A stretch of DNA of 64,000 bases from Alcaligenes sp. SORT26 (GTDB lineage Bacteria; Pseudomonadota; Gammaproteobacteria; Burkholderiales; Burkholderiaceae_B). Every line of letters starts with the position of its first letter. Within the stretch, counting starts at the first letter, position 1. A program made the position numbers and the translations under genes. Under the pieces are notes generated by a model. It saw nothing but the letters and a program-made list of their open reading frames with translations. It was not told where the DNA came from and searched no databases. Below, piece by piece: positions 29,345 to 42,400 of the stretch. The stretch spans positions 2,790,001-2,854,000 of the forward strand of contig NZ_CP070975.1 of the NCBI RefSeq assembly GCF_017377875.1. Reading direction: 5' to 3'.

Positions 29345-30034
29345 TCAAGGCACAAAACCTTCCTTACGCATTTTTTCCAGCAAACCGCGCCAGCGGCTAA
29401 TACTGTCTACCGAACCTTTTTGGGCATTACCCACATACACCCCTTGTGAGTTAAAGCTGAACACAGGGGTCAGATCAGGACGTTGGCTGGCGGGGCGAAT
29501 TGAACCGCTTAAATTATCGAGCAACAAAGGCTCGGACTGCGGCGTGGGATAGTAGCCCAGCACCATGTGCGCAATACTTTGGCCACCGACCTGCGCACGT
29601 ACATAGATCAATCGCAGTTTTTCATTAGGCACACCCAGGTGCAACAAGGAAAAATACTTGCCGATGACAAAATCTTCACAGTCACCCGCTGCTTTGCCCA
29701 GAGTTTCTATGGGCGTTGCCCAGTAATCCAACTGGCCCCAGATATGAATGTCCTCGCCCGCCATCACATTCATATTCCAGAAATCATTAACGGCATCTAG
29801 CTGGCGACGCTCGCTTAAACCACGAGCGGATTCCAGATTGGCCATCCACCGATCCACGGCAGTCCCGGCACGGGCGCCAAAACGGGAAACAGCGGTCTGA
29901 CGAATCTTGCTTGCCTCGAACTGCAAGGCAGGCGCCGACAAGGGCAGCCACACCAATACCAGCAGTGCGACCAGCACAAACAGCGCAACCCTAGATCGAA
30001 GAAAAAGGCGTAGCCAGGCAAAAGACAAGAGCAC
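29345..30034 (-). CDS. lapG: LapG-like periplasmic cysteine protease (bacterial transglutaminase-like)
   Basis: A 229-residue calcium-dependent protease expected to cut the N-terminal retention module of the giant adhesin encoded upstream. An N-terminal hydrophobic segment (about 5-35) serves as signal or anchor. The catalytic triad is C119 (in GDCEDF, flanked by D118 and E120, the calcium-binding acidic residues of LapG), H156 (AHMVLGYY) and D173 (LLLDNL). The start is GTG at 30034 with a weak ribosome binding site. It is placed between the adhesin gene and lapD. The whole pattern matches Pseudomonas LapG. Confidence 0.93.
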   Translation of the reverse strand: MLLSFAWLRLFLRSRVALFVLVALLVLVWLPLSAPALQFEASKIRQTAVSRFGARAGTAVDRWMANLESARGLSERRQLDAVNDFWNMNVMAGEDIHIWGQLDYWATPIETLGKAAGDCEDFVIGKYFSLLHLGVPNEKLRLIYVRAQVGGQSIAHMVLGYYPTPQSEPLLLDNLSGSIRPASQRPDLTPVFSFNSQGVYVGNAQKGSVDSISRWRGLLEKMRKEGFVP

Positions 30035-30325
30035 GTCAATCCCAAATAAGCAAACCCTTATAACGGCGTTATAGCTTGCCTATTTAGTGAACGCTTGGCA
30101 ATCGACAAAGCGCCTAATCCCTCTATATATAGAGCAGGCTGTTAAACGGCCCTGAACTATCCCTGAAAAGAGAGGCCACCACGTGGCAACCCGCAGAACA
30201 GCGCACTTACCGGCTAAGCGTGGTCAATAGCCCTGCTGCATGCGCCCTCTTTCTTGCGACACATCACGATCATAGTCACAAATGCCAGGTGCCCACTATT
30301 GGCGCTGACGACAAGCCACAGACAT
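30035..30325. other. Intergenic region between adhesin and lapG
   Basis: About 290 bases. It contains a palindrome TATAACGGCGTTATA (30059-30073) 25 bases upstream of the lapG start, and a second, CTCTATATATAGAG, near 30122-30135. Since the adhesin has its own terminator just upstream, lapG-lapD needs a promoter here, but I could not place one firmly. Confidence 0.5.
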
Positions 30326-30360
30326 AAAAAAACCCCACAAACCCAAATAGGTTTGTGGGG
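30326..30360 (-). terminator. Terminator of the giant adhesin gene
   Basis: 11-bp perfect stem CCCCACAAACC/GGTTTGTGGGG with a 6-base loop; on the - strand a seven-T run follows (complement of 30326-30332). It lies ~40 bases beyond the adhesin stop. Confidence 0.93.
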
Positions 30361-30401
30361 CTTGGACACTACCCGCAGGTAGTGCCTATCCAGTGAACAG
30401 C

Positions 30402-33400
30402 TTAGAAATCAGAAGACTTCAAGGTACCGTCTTTCAGCGAGTTGGCGATCTGAGCTGCCTTCTCTGCGTCAAAGTCGATGTTGTCCAGAATGATCTTCTG
30501 ATCGATCTGGCCATTACCTTGAGAACTGATACCAATTTCCATCTTGCCGTTAGCCGAGCTGCCTACCGTCAGGTACTGGCTCAGGTCGCCGTTGTTGAGG
30601 TCGTGGCCCGACAACAGATCAGTGATATCCAAGGTGTCGGTACCCGAATCACCAAAGTCCATCACGTAATCCACAGCCGGTTTGCTAGTAGTGCCTTGAT
30701 CGCCCTTGTTCCACACAAAGGTGTCATCACCCTCACCACCGAACATGATGTCGTCACCGGCACCACCGATCAAGGTGTCGTTACCGCCCTGACCGTACAG
30801 GATGTCGTTACCTGCGCCACCGTCAAGGATATCGTCACCGCCACGCTTGTCGCCGTCGACGTTGAAGTCGGCGTGGTTTTCCTTGATGTACTCGTACAGA
30901 TCATTACCTGTTGCTGGAGTGCCGTTGTTCTTCATCTGCAAGAACACTTCCAGCGCCTTCAGACCGGAGCCATCAGGCAGGTTGTCTGGACGACCACCCA
31001 CTTCATGCCATGGCAAAACCGAACCGTCGGTGTTGATCGTGTCACCGAAGATGATGTCATTACCATCACCACCGATGATGTGATCGTTACCAACAGGGGC
31101 TGGATCGTTCGTTATGGAACCACCCTTCAAGGCTGCATCCAGGTCTTCCTTGGTGTTGACGATGTCGACCTTGTTGACCTCTTTCCAATCATTCGAATTG
31201 CCGGAGGACAACATCGTGACGTCGTCAATGTAGACCTTGTAGTTACCGCTGCTGGAACGATCATCCACCAGGAACTCGAAGCGGTACTGGCCTTCGCCAA
31301 CTGGCTTGGTCGTGATAGTGCCGGAGCTACCTGGGCGGCCACCTTCCTGCACAACTTCCCAGTTACCTGTTTTCACGTTGAACTTCTGCAGTTGCCACTG
31401 GAACACGTCCTGGCTATTACGGCCATTCTCTGCATAGTGGAAGCTCAGTTTGCCATAGCTGCCCGCAGCGACTGTCATCCCTGGGCCAGCCACCGTGGTC
31501 GCGGTATCGCCATTACGGCTATAGGTATCGGTGATTTCCAAACGGTTATCAGGATTACGGCTGCTACCCAAATTCTGAACACCCAGAGAACCGTTGCCAC
31601 TGACTTTATCCCAACCGTCATGACGACCGTTTTCAAAGTCAGTAACGTCCTTAGTGCCACGAATAACATCAACAACCTCAGTACCGGTGTTGTCGTACTT
31701 GCGCAGAACATCCACGCTGACGTCGTTACCAATACCCACCGCGTACACCTTGCTACCCGAAGAAGTAACCAAGCTGTCGTAAGCAGTCTTACCACGCGAG
31801 TCAGCAGTAGCGTCATAGCCACTACCAGCACCTTGGCCAGTACCGTACTGGGTTGGATTACCGTCAGTCAGGAAGTACGTAACGTTTTCATAAGCGTTGC
31901 CGTTCTTGTCTGTTGCCGGTGCATCGCCAGTCTTGAACCATGCTTCAGCCGCTTTGAAGGCTGCTTCGTAGTTGGTACCACCAACGTTGGAGTTCCAACC
32001 AGAGTTGTAACCGTTCAAGGTATCGATCGAATTCAGCAGTTTTATCAAATCTGCATGAGTCAGATCCTTGAACACGATAGGCGTATCAGCCTTGGTACCA
32101 AAGCCGATGATACTCAGGTTCACCGTGCCGCCTTCGTGGTTGGCCAAGCTTTCAGCCAAGGTCGTCAGCGCAGCCTTCAGCAACTGCATACGGTTCATGT
32201 TGTCCGTACCAGAAGCCTCTTTCATGCTGTTGGAACGGTCAACCAGGATGGCAATGTTGTAGCTCTGGCCGTGAACGATGTTCTCTTGCACACCGCCGCG
32301 GTCACCAATAATGACGTCGTCGCCCACGCCACCATTCGGATTGCCACCACCGTTACCATCAATGATCAACTGATCCACATCCAGCGTGTATGGGCCAGAG
32401 TCGTTGGCAGAAGCGCTGTTACCAGCCGAGTCTGTCGTCGTTACCTTGGCATCAACCGTATCGTTCTTCAACAGATCCTGTACAGGTACTGGGATCTTGA
32501 AGGTCAGATCATTGCCAACGGTACCGGTGTATTCCTTGCCACCGATAGTCAGAGTCACGGTATCGCCAGGCTGTACATCCTTGCCAACCGTACCGGTCAC
32601 GTCAATCGTGCCCTTGCCGTCGCCAGCTTCCTTATGATCCAGCACGCCGTCACCAGCGATCGGATCCAGAGTGATCTCGGCTTCAGGCAATGTGGTCTGC
32701 ACACCGTAGTCGCGGTCGGCTTCAGCGCTAGCGCTGTTACCGGCAGCATCCTTGGTCTCAACCTTGGCGTGGACGTTGTCATCCAGAGCCAGCTCGGAAC
32801 CAGGAACGCTCACACTCCAGGTCTTGCCATCGGTATTAACCGTGGTTGTGTAGTCCTTGCCGTTCACGGTCACGGTGACTTTGTCACCAGCCTTGACGTC
32901 CTGACCAACCGTACCCGTCAGGGTGATGTTGGATTCGGACTCAGCCTTGTTGATCACGTCGTCACCAGCAATGGTGTCGATAGCAATCTCGGCCTTAGGC
33001 AAAGCGGTCTGAACGTCGTAGCCGCGGTCAGCTTCAGCCGACGCGGGGTTACCAGCGGCGTCTTCGGTCTCAACCTTGGCGTGGACGTTGCTGTCCTTAG
33101 CCAGTTCGGCACCGGGAACGTCCACGTTCCAGGTCTTACCGTCGGCGTTAACAGTAGTCGTGTAGTCCTTGCCGTTCACGGTCACAGTAACCGTGTCGCC
33201 AGCCTTCACGTCCTTGCCAACTGTACCCGTCAAGGTCACGTTGGACTCGGACTCAGCCTTGTTGATCACATCATCACCAGCAATGGTGTTGATGGTGATC
33301 GAGGCTTCGGGCAGATCGGTGTCTACGCCGTAGCCGCGGTCGGCTTCAGCGCTAGCTGGGTTACCAGCGGCGTCTTCGGTCTCAACCTTGGCGTGGACAT

Positions 33401-36400
33401 TGCTGTCCTTGGCCAGTTCGGCACCGGGAACGTCTACGTTCCAGGTCTTGCCGTCGGCGTTAACAGTGGTCGTGTAGTCCTTGCCGTTCACGGTCACGGT
33501 GACGGTGTCACCAGCCTTGACGTCCTTGCCAACCGTACCCGTCAAGGTCACGTCGGACTCGGACTCAGCCTTGTTGATCACATCGTCACCAGCAATGGTG
33601 TTGATAGTGATCGAGGCTTCGGGCAGATCGGTATCGACACCGTAGCCACGGTCGGCTTCAGCGCTGGCTGGGTTACCAGCGGCGTCTTCGGTCTCAACCT
33701 TGGCGTGGACATTGCTGTCCTTGGCCAGTTCAGCACCAGGAACGTCCACGTTCCAGGTCTTGCCATCGGCGTTAACAGTGGTCGTGTAGTCCTTACCATT
33801 GACCGTCACGGTCACGGTATCACCGGCCTTGACGTCTTTACCCACGGTACCGGTGATGGTCACGTCGGACTCGGACTCAGCCTTGTTGATCACATCGTCA
33901 CCAGCAATGGTGTTGATGGTGATCGAGGCTTCTGGCAGATCGGTATCGACACCGTAGCCGCGGTCAGCTTCAGCGCTAGCTGGGTTACCAGCGGCGTCTT
34001 CCGTTTCCACCTTGGCGTGGACGTTGCTGTCCTTGGCCAGTTCGGCACCAGGAACGTCCACGTTCCAGGTCTTGCCATCGGCGTTAACCGTGGTCGTGTA
34101 GTCCTTGCCGTTCACGGTCACAGTCACGGTGTCACCAGCCTTGACGTCCTTGCCAACCGTACCCGTCAAGGTCACGTCGGACTCAGACTCGGCCTTGTTG
34201 ATCACATCGTCACCAGCAATGGTGTTGATGGTGATCGAGGCTTCTGGCAGATCGGTATCGACACCGTAGCCGCGGTCAGCTTCAGCGCTGGCTGGGTTAC
34301 CAGCAGCGTCTTCGGTCTCAACCTTGGCGTGAACATTGCTGTCCTTGGCCAGTTCGGCACCAGGAACATCCACGTTCCAGGTCTTGCCATCGGCGTTAAC
34401 GGTGGTCGTGTAGTCCTTACCATTGACCGTCACGGTCACGGTGTCACCGGCCTTGACGTCTTTACCCACGGTACCGGTGATGGTCACGTCGGACTCGGAC
34501 TCAGCCTTGTTGACTACGTCGTCTTCAGCGATCACGTTGATCGCGATCTCAGCTTCTGGCAGGTCGGTGTCTACGCCGTAACCACGGTCGGCTTCAGCAC
34601 TGGCTGGGTTACCAGCCGCGTCTTCGGTCTCAACCTTGGCGTGAACATTGCTGTCCTTGGCCAGTTCAGCACCAGGAACGTCTACGTTCCAGGTCTTGCC
34701 GTCGGCGTTAACAGTGGTCGTGTAGTCCTTACCATTGACCGTCACGGTCACGGTATCACCGGCCTTGACGTCTTTACCCACGGTACCGGTGATGGTCACG
34801 TCGGACTCGGACTCAGCCTTGTTGATCACATCGTCACCAGCAATGGTGTTGATGGTGATCGAGGCTTCTGGCAGATCGGTATCGACACCGTAGCCGCGGT
34901 CAGCTTCAGCGCTAGCTGGGTTACCAGCGGCGTCTTCCGTTTCCACCTTGGCGTGGACGTTGCTGTCCTTGGCCAGTTCGGCACCAGGAACGTCCACGTT
35001 CCAGGTCTTGCCATCGGCGTTAACCGTGGTCGTGTAGTCCTTGCCGTTCACGGTCACAGTCACGGTGTCACCAGCCTTGACGTCCTTGCCAACCGTACCC
35101 GTCAAGGTCACGTCGGACTCAGACTCGGCCTTGTTGATCACATCGTCACCAGCAATGGTGTTGATGGTGATCGAGGCTTCTGGCAGATCGGTATCGACAC
35201 CGTAGCCGCGGTCAGCTTCAGCGCTGGCTGGGTTACCAGCAGCGTCTTCGGTCTCAACCTTGGCGTGAACATTGCTGTCCTTGGCCAGTTCGGCACCAGG
35301 AACATCCACGTTCCAGGTCTTGCCATCGGCGTTAACGGTGGTCGTGTAGTCCTTACCATTGACCGTCACGGTCACGGTGTCACCTGCCTTCACGTCTTTA
35401 CCCACGGTACCGGTGATGGTCACGTCGGACTCGGACTCAGCCTTGTTGACTACGTCGTCTTCAGCGATCACGTTGATCGCGATCTCAGCTTCTGGCAGGT
35501 CGGTGTCTACGCCGTAACCACGGTCGGCTTCAGCACTGGCTGGGTTACCAGCCGCGTCTTCGGTCTCAACCTTGGCGTGAACATTGCTGTCCTTGGCCAG
35601 TTCAGCACCAGGAACGTCTACGTTCCAGGTCTTGCCGTCGGCGTTAACGGTGGTGGTGTAGTCCTTGCCATTGACCGTCACGGTCACGGTATCACCGGCC
35701 TTGACGTCTTTACCCACGGTACCGGTGATGGTCACGTCGGACTCGGACTCAGCCTTGTTGATCACATCGTCACCAGCAATGGTGTTGATGGTGATCGAGG
35801 CTTCTGGCAGATCGGTATCGACACCGTAGCCGCGGTCAGCTTCAGCGCTAGCTGGGTTACCAGCGGCGTCTTCGGTCTCAACCTTGGCGTGGACGTTGCT
35901 GTCCTTGGCCAGTTCGGCACCAGGAACGTCCACGTTCCAGGTCTTGCCATCGGCGTTAACGGTGGTCGTGTAATCCTTGCCGTTCACGGTCACGGTCACG
36001 GTGTCGCCAGCCTTGACGTCCTTGCCAACCGTACCGGAGACAGTGACATCTCCTTCCGATTCGGCTTTGTTGATGACGTCATCTTCAGCAATCACGTTGA
36101 TCGCGATCTCAGCTTCAGGCAGATCGGTGTCGACGCCGTAACCGCGGTCAGCCTCAGCCGACGCTGGGTTACCAGCGGCGTCTTCGGTCTCAACCTTAGC
36201 GTGGACATTGCTATCCTTGGCCAGTTCAGCACCAGGAACGTCTACGTTCCAGGTCTTGCCATCGGCGTTAACGGTGGTCGTGTAATCCTTGCCGTTCACG
36301 GTCACGGTGACGGTATCGCCAGCCTTGACGTCCTTGCCAACCGTACCGGAGACAGTGACATCTCCTTCCGATTCGGCTTTGTTGATGACGTCATCTTCAG

Positions 36401-39400
36401 CGATCACGTTGATCGCGATCTCAGCTTCTGGCAGATCGGTGTCTACGCCGTAGCCACGGTCGGCTTCAGCGCTAGCTGGGTTACCAGCGGCGTCTTCGGT
36501 CTCAACCTTGGCGTGAACATTGCTGTCCTTGGCCAGTTCAGCACCAGGAACGTCCACGTTCCAGGTCTTGCCATCGGCGTTAACGGTGGTCGTGTAGTCC
36601 TTACCGTTGACCGTCACGGTCACGGTGTCACCGGCCTTGACGTCTTTACCCACGGTACCAGTAATGGTCACGTCGGACTCGGACTCGGCCTTGTTGACCA
36701 CGTCGTCTTCGGCGATCACGTTAATGGCGATCTCAGCTTCAGGCAGATCGGTGTCTACACCGTAGCCACGGTCAGCTTCAGCGCTAGCTGGGTTACCAGC
36801 GGCGTCTTCCGTTTCCACCTTGGCGTGGACATTGCTGTCCTTGGCCAGTTCAGCACCAGGAACGTCTACGTTCCAGGTCTTGCCGTCGGCGTTAACGGTG
36901 GTGGTGTAGTCCTTGCCGTTCACGGTCACGGTGACGGTGTCGCCTGCCTTGACGTCTTTACCCACGGTACCAGTAATGGTCACGTCGGACTCGGACTCAG
37001 CCTTGTTGACTACGTCGTCTTCAGCGATCACGTTGATCGCGATCTCAGCTTCAGGCAGATCGGTCTCTACGCCGTAACCGCGGTCAGCTTCAGCGCTAGC
37101 TGGGTTACCAGCGGCGTCTTCCGTCTCAACCTTGGCGTGGACATTGCTGTCCTTGGCCAGTTCAGCACCAGGAACATCCACGTTCCAGGTCTTGCCATCG
37201 GCGTTAACGGTGGTCGTGTAGTCCTTGCCGTTCACGGTCACAGTCACGGTGTCACCGGCCTTCACGTCCTTACCAACCGTACCAGTAATGGTCACGTCGG
37301 ACTCGGACTCAGCCTTGTTGACTACGTCATCTTCAGCGATCACGTTGATCACGATCTCGGCTTCGGGCAGATCGGTGTCGACACCGTAGCCACGGTCAGC
37401 TTCTGCCGACGCTGGGTTACCAGCGGCGTCTTCGGTCTCAACCTTGGCGTGAACATTGCTGTCCTTGGCCAGTTCGGCACCAGGAACGTCTACATTCCAG
37501 GTCTTGCCATCAGGGTTAACGGTGGTCGTGTAGTCCTTGCCGTTCACGGTCACAGTCACGGTGTCACCGGCCTTCACGTCCTTACCAACCGTACCAGTAA
37601 TGGTCACGTCGGACTCGGACTCAGCCTTGTTGACTACGTCGTCTTCGGCGATCACGTTGATCGCGATCTCGGCTTCAGGCAGATCGGTGTCTACGCCGTA
37701 ACCACGGTCGGCTTCAGCCGACGCTGGGTTACCAGCGGCGTCTTCGGTCTCCACCTTGGCGTGGACATTGCTGTCCTTAGCCAGTTCAGCACCAGGAACA
37801 TCCACGTTCCAGGTCTTGCCATCGGCGTTAACGGTGGTCGTGTAATCCTTGCCATTGACCGTCACGGTCACGGTATCACCGGCCTTCACGTCTTTACCAA
37901 CCGTACCAGAGACAGTGACATCCCCTTCCGATTCGGCTTTGTTGATGACGTCGTCTTCGGCGATCACGTTAATCGCGATCTCAGCTTCGGGCAGATCGGT
38001 GTCTACGCCGTAACCACGGTCAGCTTCAGCCGACGCTGGGTTACCAGCGGCGTCTTCGGTCTCAACCTTAGCGTGGACATTGCTGTCCTTGGCCAGTTCG
38101 GCACCAGGAACGTCCACGTTCCAGGTCTTGCCATCGGCGTTAACGGTGGTCGTGTAATCCTTGCCGTTCACGGTCACGGTGACGGTATCGCCAGCCTTGA
38201 CGTCTTTACCAACCGTACCGGAGACAGTGACATCCCCTTCCGATTCGGCTTTGTTGATGACGTCATCTTCAGCGATCACGTTGATCGCGATCTCAGCTTC
38301 TGGCAGATCGGTGTCGACGCCGTAGCCACGGTCGGCTTCAGCGCTGGCTGGGTTACCAGCCGCGTCTTCGGTCTCAACCTTGGCGTGGACGTTGCTGTCC
38401 TTGGCCAGTTCGGCACCAGGAACGTCGACGTTCCAGGTCTTGCCATCAGCGTTAACGGTGGTCGTGTAATCCTTGCCGTTCACGGTCACGGTGACGGTAT
38501 CGCCAGCCTTGACGTCTTTACCAACCGTACCGGAGACAGTGACATCCCCTTCCGATTCGGCTTTGTTGATCACGTCGTCTTCAGCGATCACGTTGATCGC
38601 GATCTCAGCTTCAGGCAGATCGGTGTCTACGCCGTAGCCACGGTCGGCTTCAGCGCTAGCTGGGTTACCAGCCGCGTCTTCGGTCTCAACCTTAGCGTGG
38701 ACATTGCTGTCCTCGGCCAGTTCAGCACCAGGAACGTCGACGTTCCAGGTCTTGCCATCGGCGTTAACGGTGGTCGTGTAATCCTTGCCGTTCACGGTCA
38801 CAGTAACCGTATCGCCAGCCTTCACGTCTTTACCCACGGTACCGGTGATGGTCACGTCGGACTCGGACTCAGCCTTGTTGACTACGTCGTCTTCAGCGAT
38901 CACGTTGATCGCGATCTCAGCTTCTGGCAGATCGGTGTCTACGCCGTAACCACGGTCGGCTTCAGCACTGGCTGGGTTACCAGCAGCGTCTTCGGTCTCA
39001 ACCTTGGCGTGAACATTGCTGTCCTTGGCCAGTTCGGCACCAGGAACGTCTACATTCCAGGTCTTGCCATCAGGGTTAACGGTGGTCGTGTAGTCCTTGC
39101 CGTTCACGGTCACAGTCACGGTGTCACCGGCCTTCACGTCCTTACCAACCGTACCGGAGACAGTGACATCCCCTTCCGATTCGGCTTTGTTGATGACGTC
39201 ATCTTCAGCGATCACGTTGATCGCGATCTCAGCTTCTGGCAGATCGGTGTCTACGCCGTAGCCACGGTCGGCTTCAGCGCTGGCTGGGTTACCAGCCGCA
39301 TCTTCGGTCTCAACCTTGGCGTGGACATTGCTGTCCTTGGCCAGTTCAGCACCAGGAACGTCTACGTTCCAGGTCTTGCCGTCGGCGTTAACGGTGGTGG

Positions 39401-42400
39401 TGTAGTCCTTGCCGTTCACGGTCACGGTGACGGTGTCGCCGGCCTTGACGTCTTTACCCACGGTACCAGTAATGGTCACGTCGGACTCGGACTCAGCCTT
39501 GTTGACTACGTCATCTTCAGCGATCACGTTAATGGCGATCTCGGCTTCAGGCAGATCGGTGTCGACGCCGTAACCGCGATCAGCTTCAGCGCTGGCTGGG
39601 TTACCAGCCGCATCTTCGGTCTCAACCTTAGCGTGGACATTGCTGTCCTTGGCCAGTTCAGCACCAGGAACGTCTACATTCCAGGTCTTGCCATCAGCGT
39701 TAACGGTGGTCGTGTAGTCCTTGCCGTTCACGGTCACGGTGACGGTGTCGCCAGCCTTGACGTCTTTACCAACCGTACCAGAGACAGTGACATCCCCTTC
39801 CGATTCGGCTTTGTTGATCACGTCATCTTCAGCGATCACGTTGATCGCGATCTCAGCTTCAGGCAGATCAGTATCCACACCGTAGCCACGGTCGGCTTCA
39901 GCGCTAGCTGGGTTACCAGCCGCGTCTTCGGTCTCCACCTTGGCGTGAACATTGCTGTCCTTGGCCAGTTCGGCACCAGGAACGTCTACATTCCAGGTCT
40001 TGCCATCAGCGTTAACGGTGGTCGTGTAGTCCTTGCCGTTCACGGTCACAGTCACGGTGTCACCGGCCTTCACGTCCTTACCAACCGTACCAGTAATGGT
40101 CACGTCGGACTCGGACTCAGCCTTGTTGACTACGTCGTCTTCGGCGATCACGTTGATCGCGATCTCGGCTTCAGGCAGATCGGTGTCTACGCCGTAACCA
40201 CGGTCGGCTTCAGCCGACGCTGGGTTACCAGCGGCGTCTTCGGTCTCCACCTTGGCGTGGACATTGCTGTCCTTAGCCAGTTCAGCACCAGGAACATCCA
40301 CGTTCCAGGTCTTGCCATCGGCGTTAACGGTGGTCGTGTAATCCTTGCCATTGACCGTCACGGTCACGGTATCACCGGCCTTCACGTCTTTACCAACCGT
40401 ACCAGAGACAGTGACATCCCCTTCCGATTCGGCTTTGTTGATGACGTCGTCTTCGGCGATCACGTTAATCGCGATCTCAGCTTCGGGCAGATCGGTGTCT
40501 ACGCCGTAACCACGGTCAGCTTCAGCCGACGCTGGGTTACCAGCGGCGTCTTCGGTCTCAACCTTAGCGTGGACATTGCTGTCCTTGGCCAGTTCGGCAC
40601 CAGGAACGTCCACGTTCCAGGTCTTGCCATCGGCGTTAACGGTGGTCGTGTAATCCTTGCCGTTCACGGTCACGGTGACGGTATCGCCAGCCTTGACGTC
40701 TTTACCAACCGTACCGGAGACAGTGACATCCCCTTCCGATTCGGCTTTGTTGATGACGTCATCTTCAGCGATCACGTTGATCGCGATCTCAGCTTCTGGC
40801 AGATCGGTGTCGACGCCGTAGCCACGGTCGGCTTCAGCGCTGGCTGGGTTACCAGCCGCGTCTTCGGTCTCAACCTTGGCGTGGACATTGCTGTCCTTGG
40901 CCAGTTCAGCACCAGGAACGTCGACGTTCCAGGTCTTGCCATCGGCGTTAACGGTGGTCGTGTAATCCTTGCCGTTCACGGTCACAGTAACCGTATCGCC
41001 AGCCTTCACGTCTTTACCCACGGTACCGGTGATGGTCACGTCGGACTCGGACTCAGCCTTGTTGACTACGTCGTCTTCAGCGATCACGTTGATCGCGATC
41101 TCAGCTTCTGGCAGATCGGTGTCTACGCCGTAACCACGGTCGGCTTCAGCACTGGCTGGGTTACCAGCAGCGTCTTCGGTCTCAACCTTGGCGTGAACAT
41201 TGCTGTCCTTGGCCAGTTCGGCACCAGGAACGTCTACGTTCCAGGTCTTGCCATCGGCGTTAACCGTGGTCGTGTAATCCTTGCCGTTCACGGTCACGGT
41301 GACGGTATCGCCTGCCTTGACGTCTTTACCAACCGTACCGGAGACAGTGACATCCCCTTCCGATTCGGCTTTGTTGATGACGTCATCTTCAGCGATCACG
41401 TTGATCGCGATCTCAGCTTCTGGCAGATCGGTGTCGACGCCGTAGCCACGGTCGGCTTCAGCGCTGGCTGGGTTACCAGCCGCGTCTTCGGTCTCAACCT
41501 TGGCGTGGACGTTGCTGTCCTTGGCCAGTTCAGCACCAGGAACGTCCACGTTCCAGGTCTTGCCGTCGGCGTTAACCGTGGTCGTGTAGTCCTTGCCATT
41601 GACCGTCACGGTCACGGTATCACCGGCCTTGACGTCCTTACCCACGGTACCGGTGATGGTCACGTCGGACTCGGACTCAGCCTTGTTGATTACGTCATCT
41701 TCAGCGATCACGTTAATAGCGATCTCAGCTTCAGGCAGATCGGTATCCACACCGTAGCCGCGGTCAGCTTCAGCGCTAGCTGGGTTACCCGCGGCGTCTT
41801 CGGTCTCAACCTTGGCGTGAACATTGCTGTCCTTGGCCAGTTCGGCACCAGGAACGTCTACGTTCCAGGTCTTGCCATCGGCGTTAACAGTAGTGGTGTA
41901 ATCCTTACCGTTCACGGTCACGGTGACGGTGTCGCCTGCCTTGACGTCTTTACCAACCGTACCAGAGACAGTGACATCCCCTTCCGATTCGGCTTTGTTA
42001 ATGACGTCGTCTTCAGCGATCACGTTGATCGCGATCTCGGCTTCAGGAGGCGTAACGTCTACGTCGTAAGGCTTCTCGTCGGTAGCGGTCGTTGTGTTGC
42101 CAGCGTCATCAGTCGTGGTGACTTTGGCTTCAACCTTGTCGTTGTTGACGAGTTCGGAGCCAGGAACGTCCACGCTCCAGGTCTTGCCGTCTGGGTTAAC
42201 GGTGGTTTCGTATTCTTTGCCACCTACGGTCACAGTGACCTTGTCGCCAGGTTTGACGTCTTTACCCACCGTACCGGTGATCGTGACGTCGCCGCCCGAC
42301 TCTTCCTTGTTGATAACGTCGTCGCCCGTGATCGGATCAATCTTGATCTCGGCTTCAGGAGGCGTAACGTCTACGTCGTAAGGCTTCTCGTCGGTAGCGG

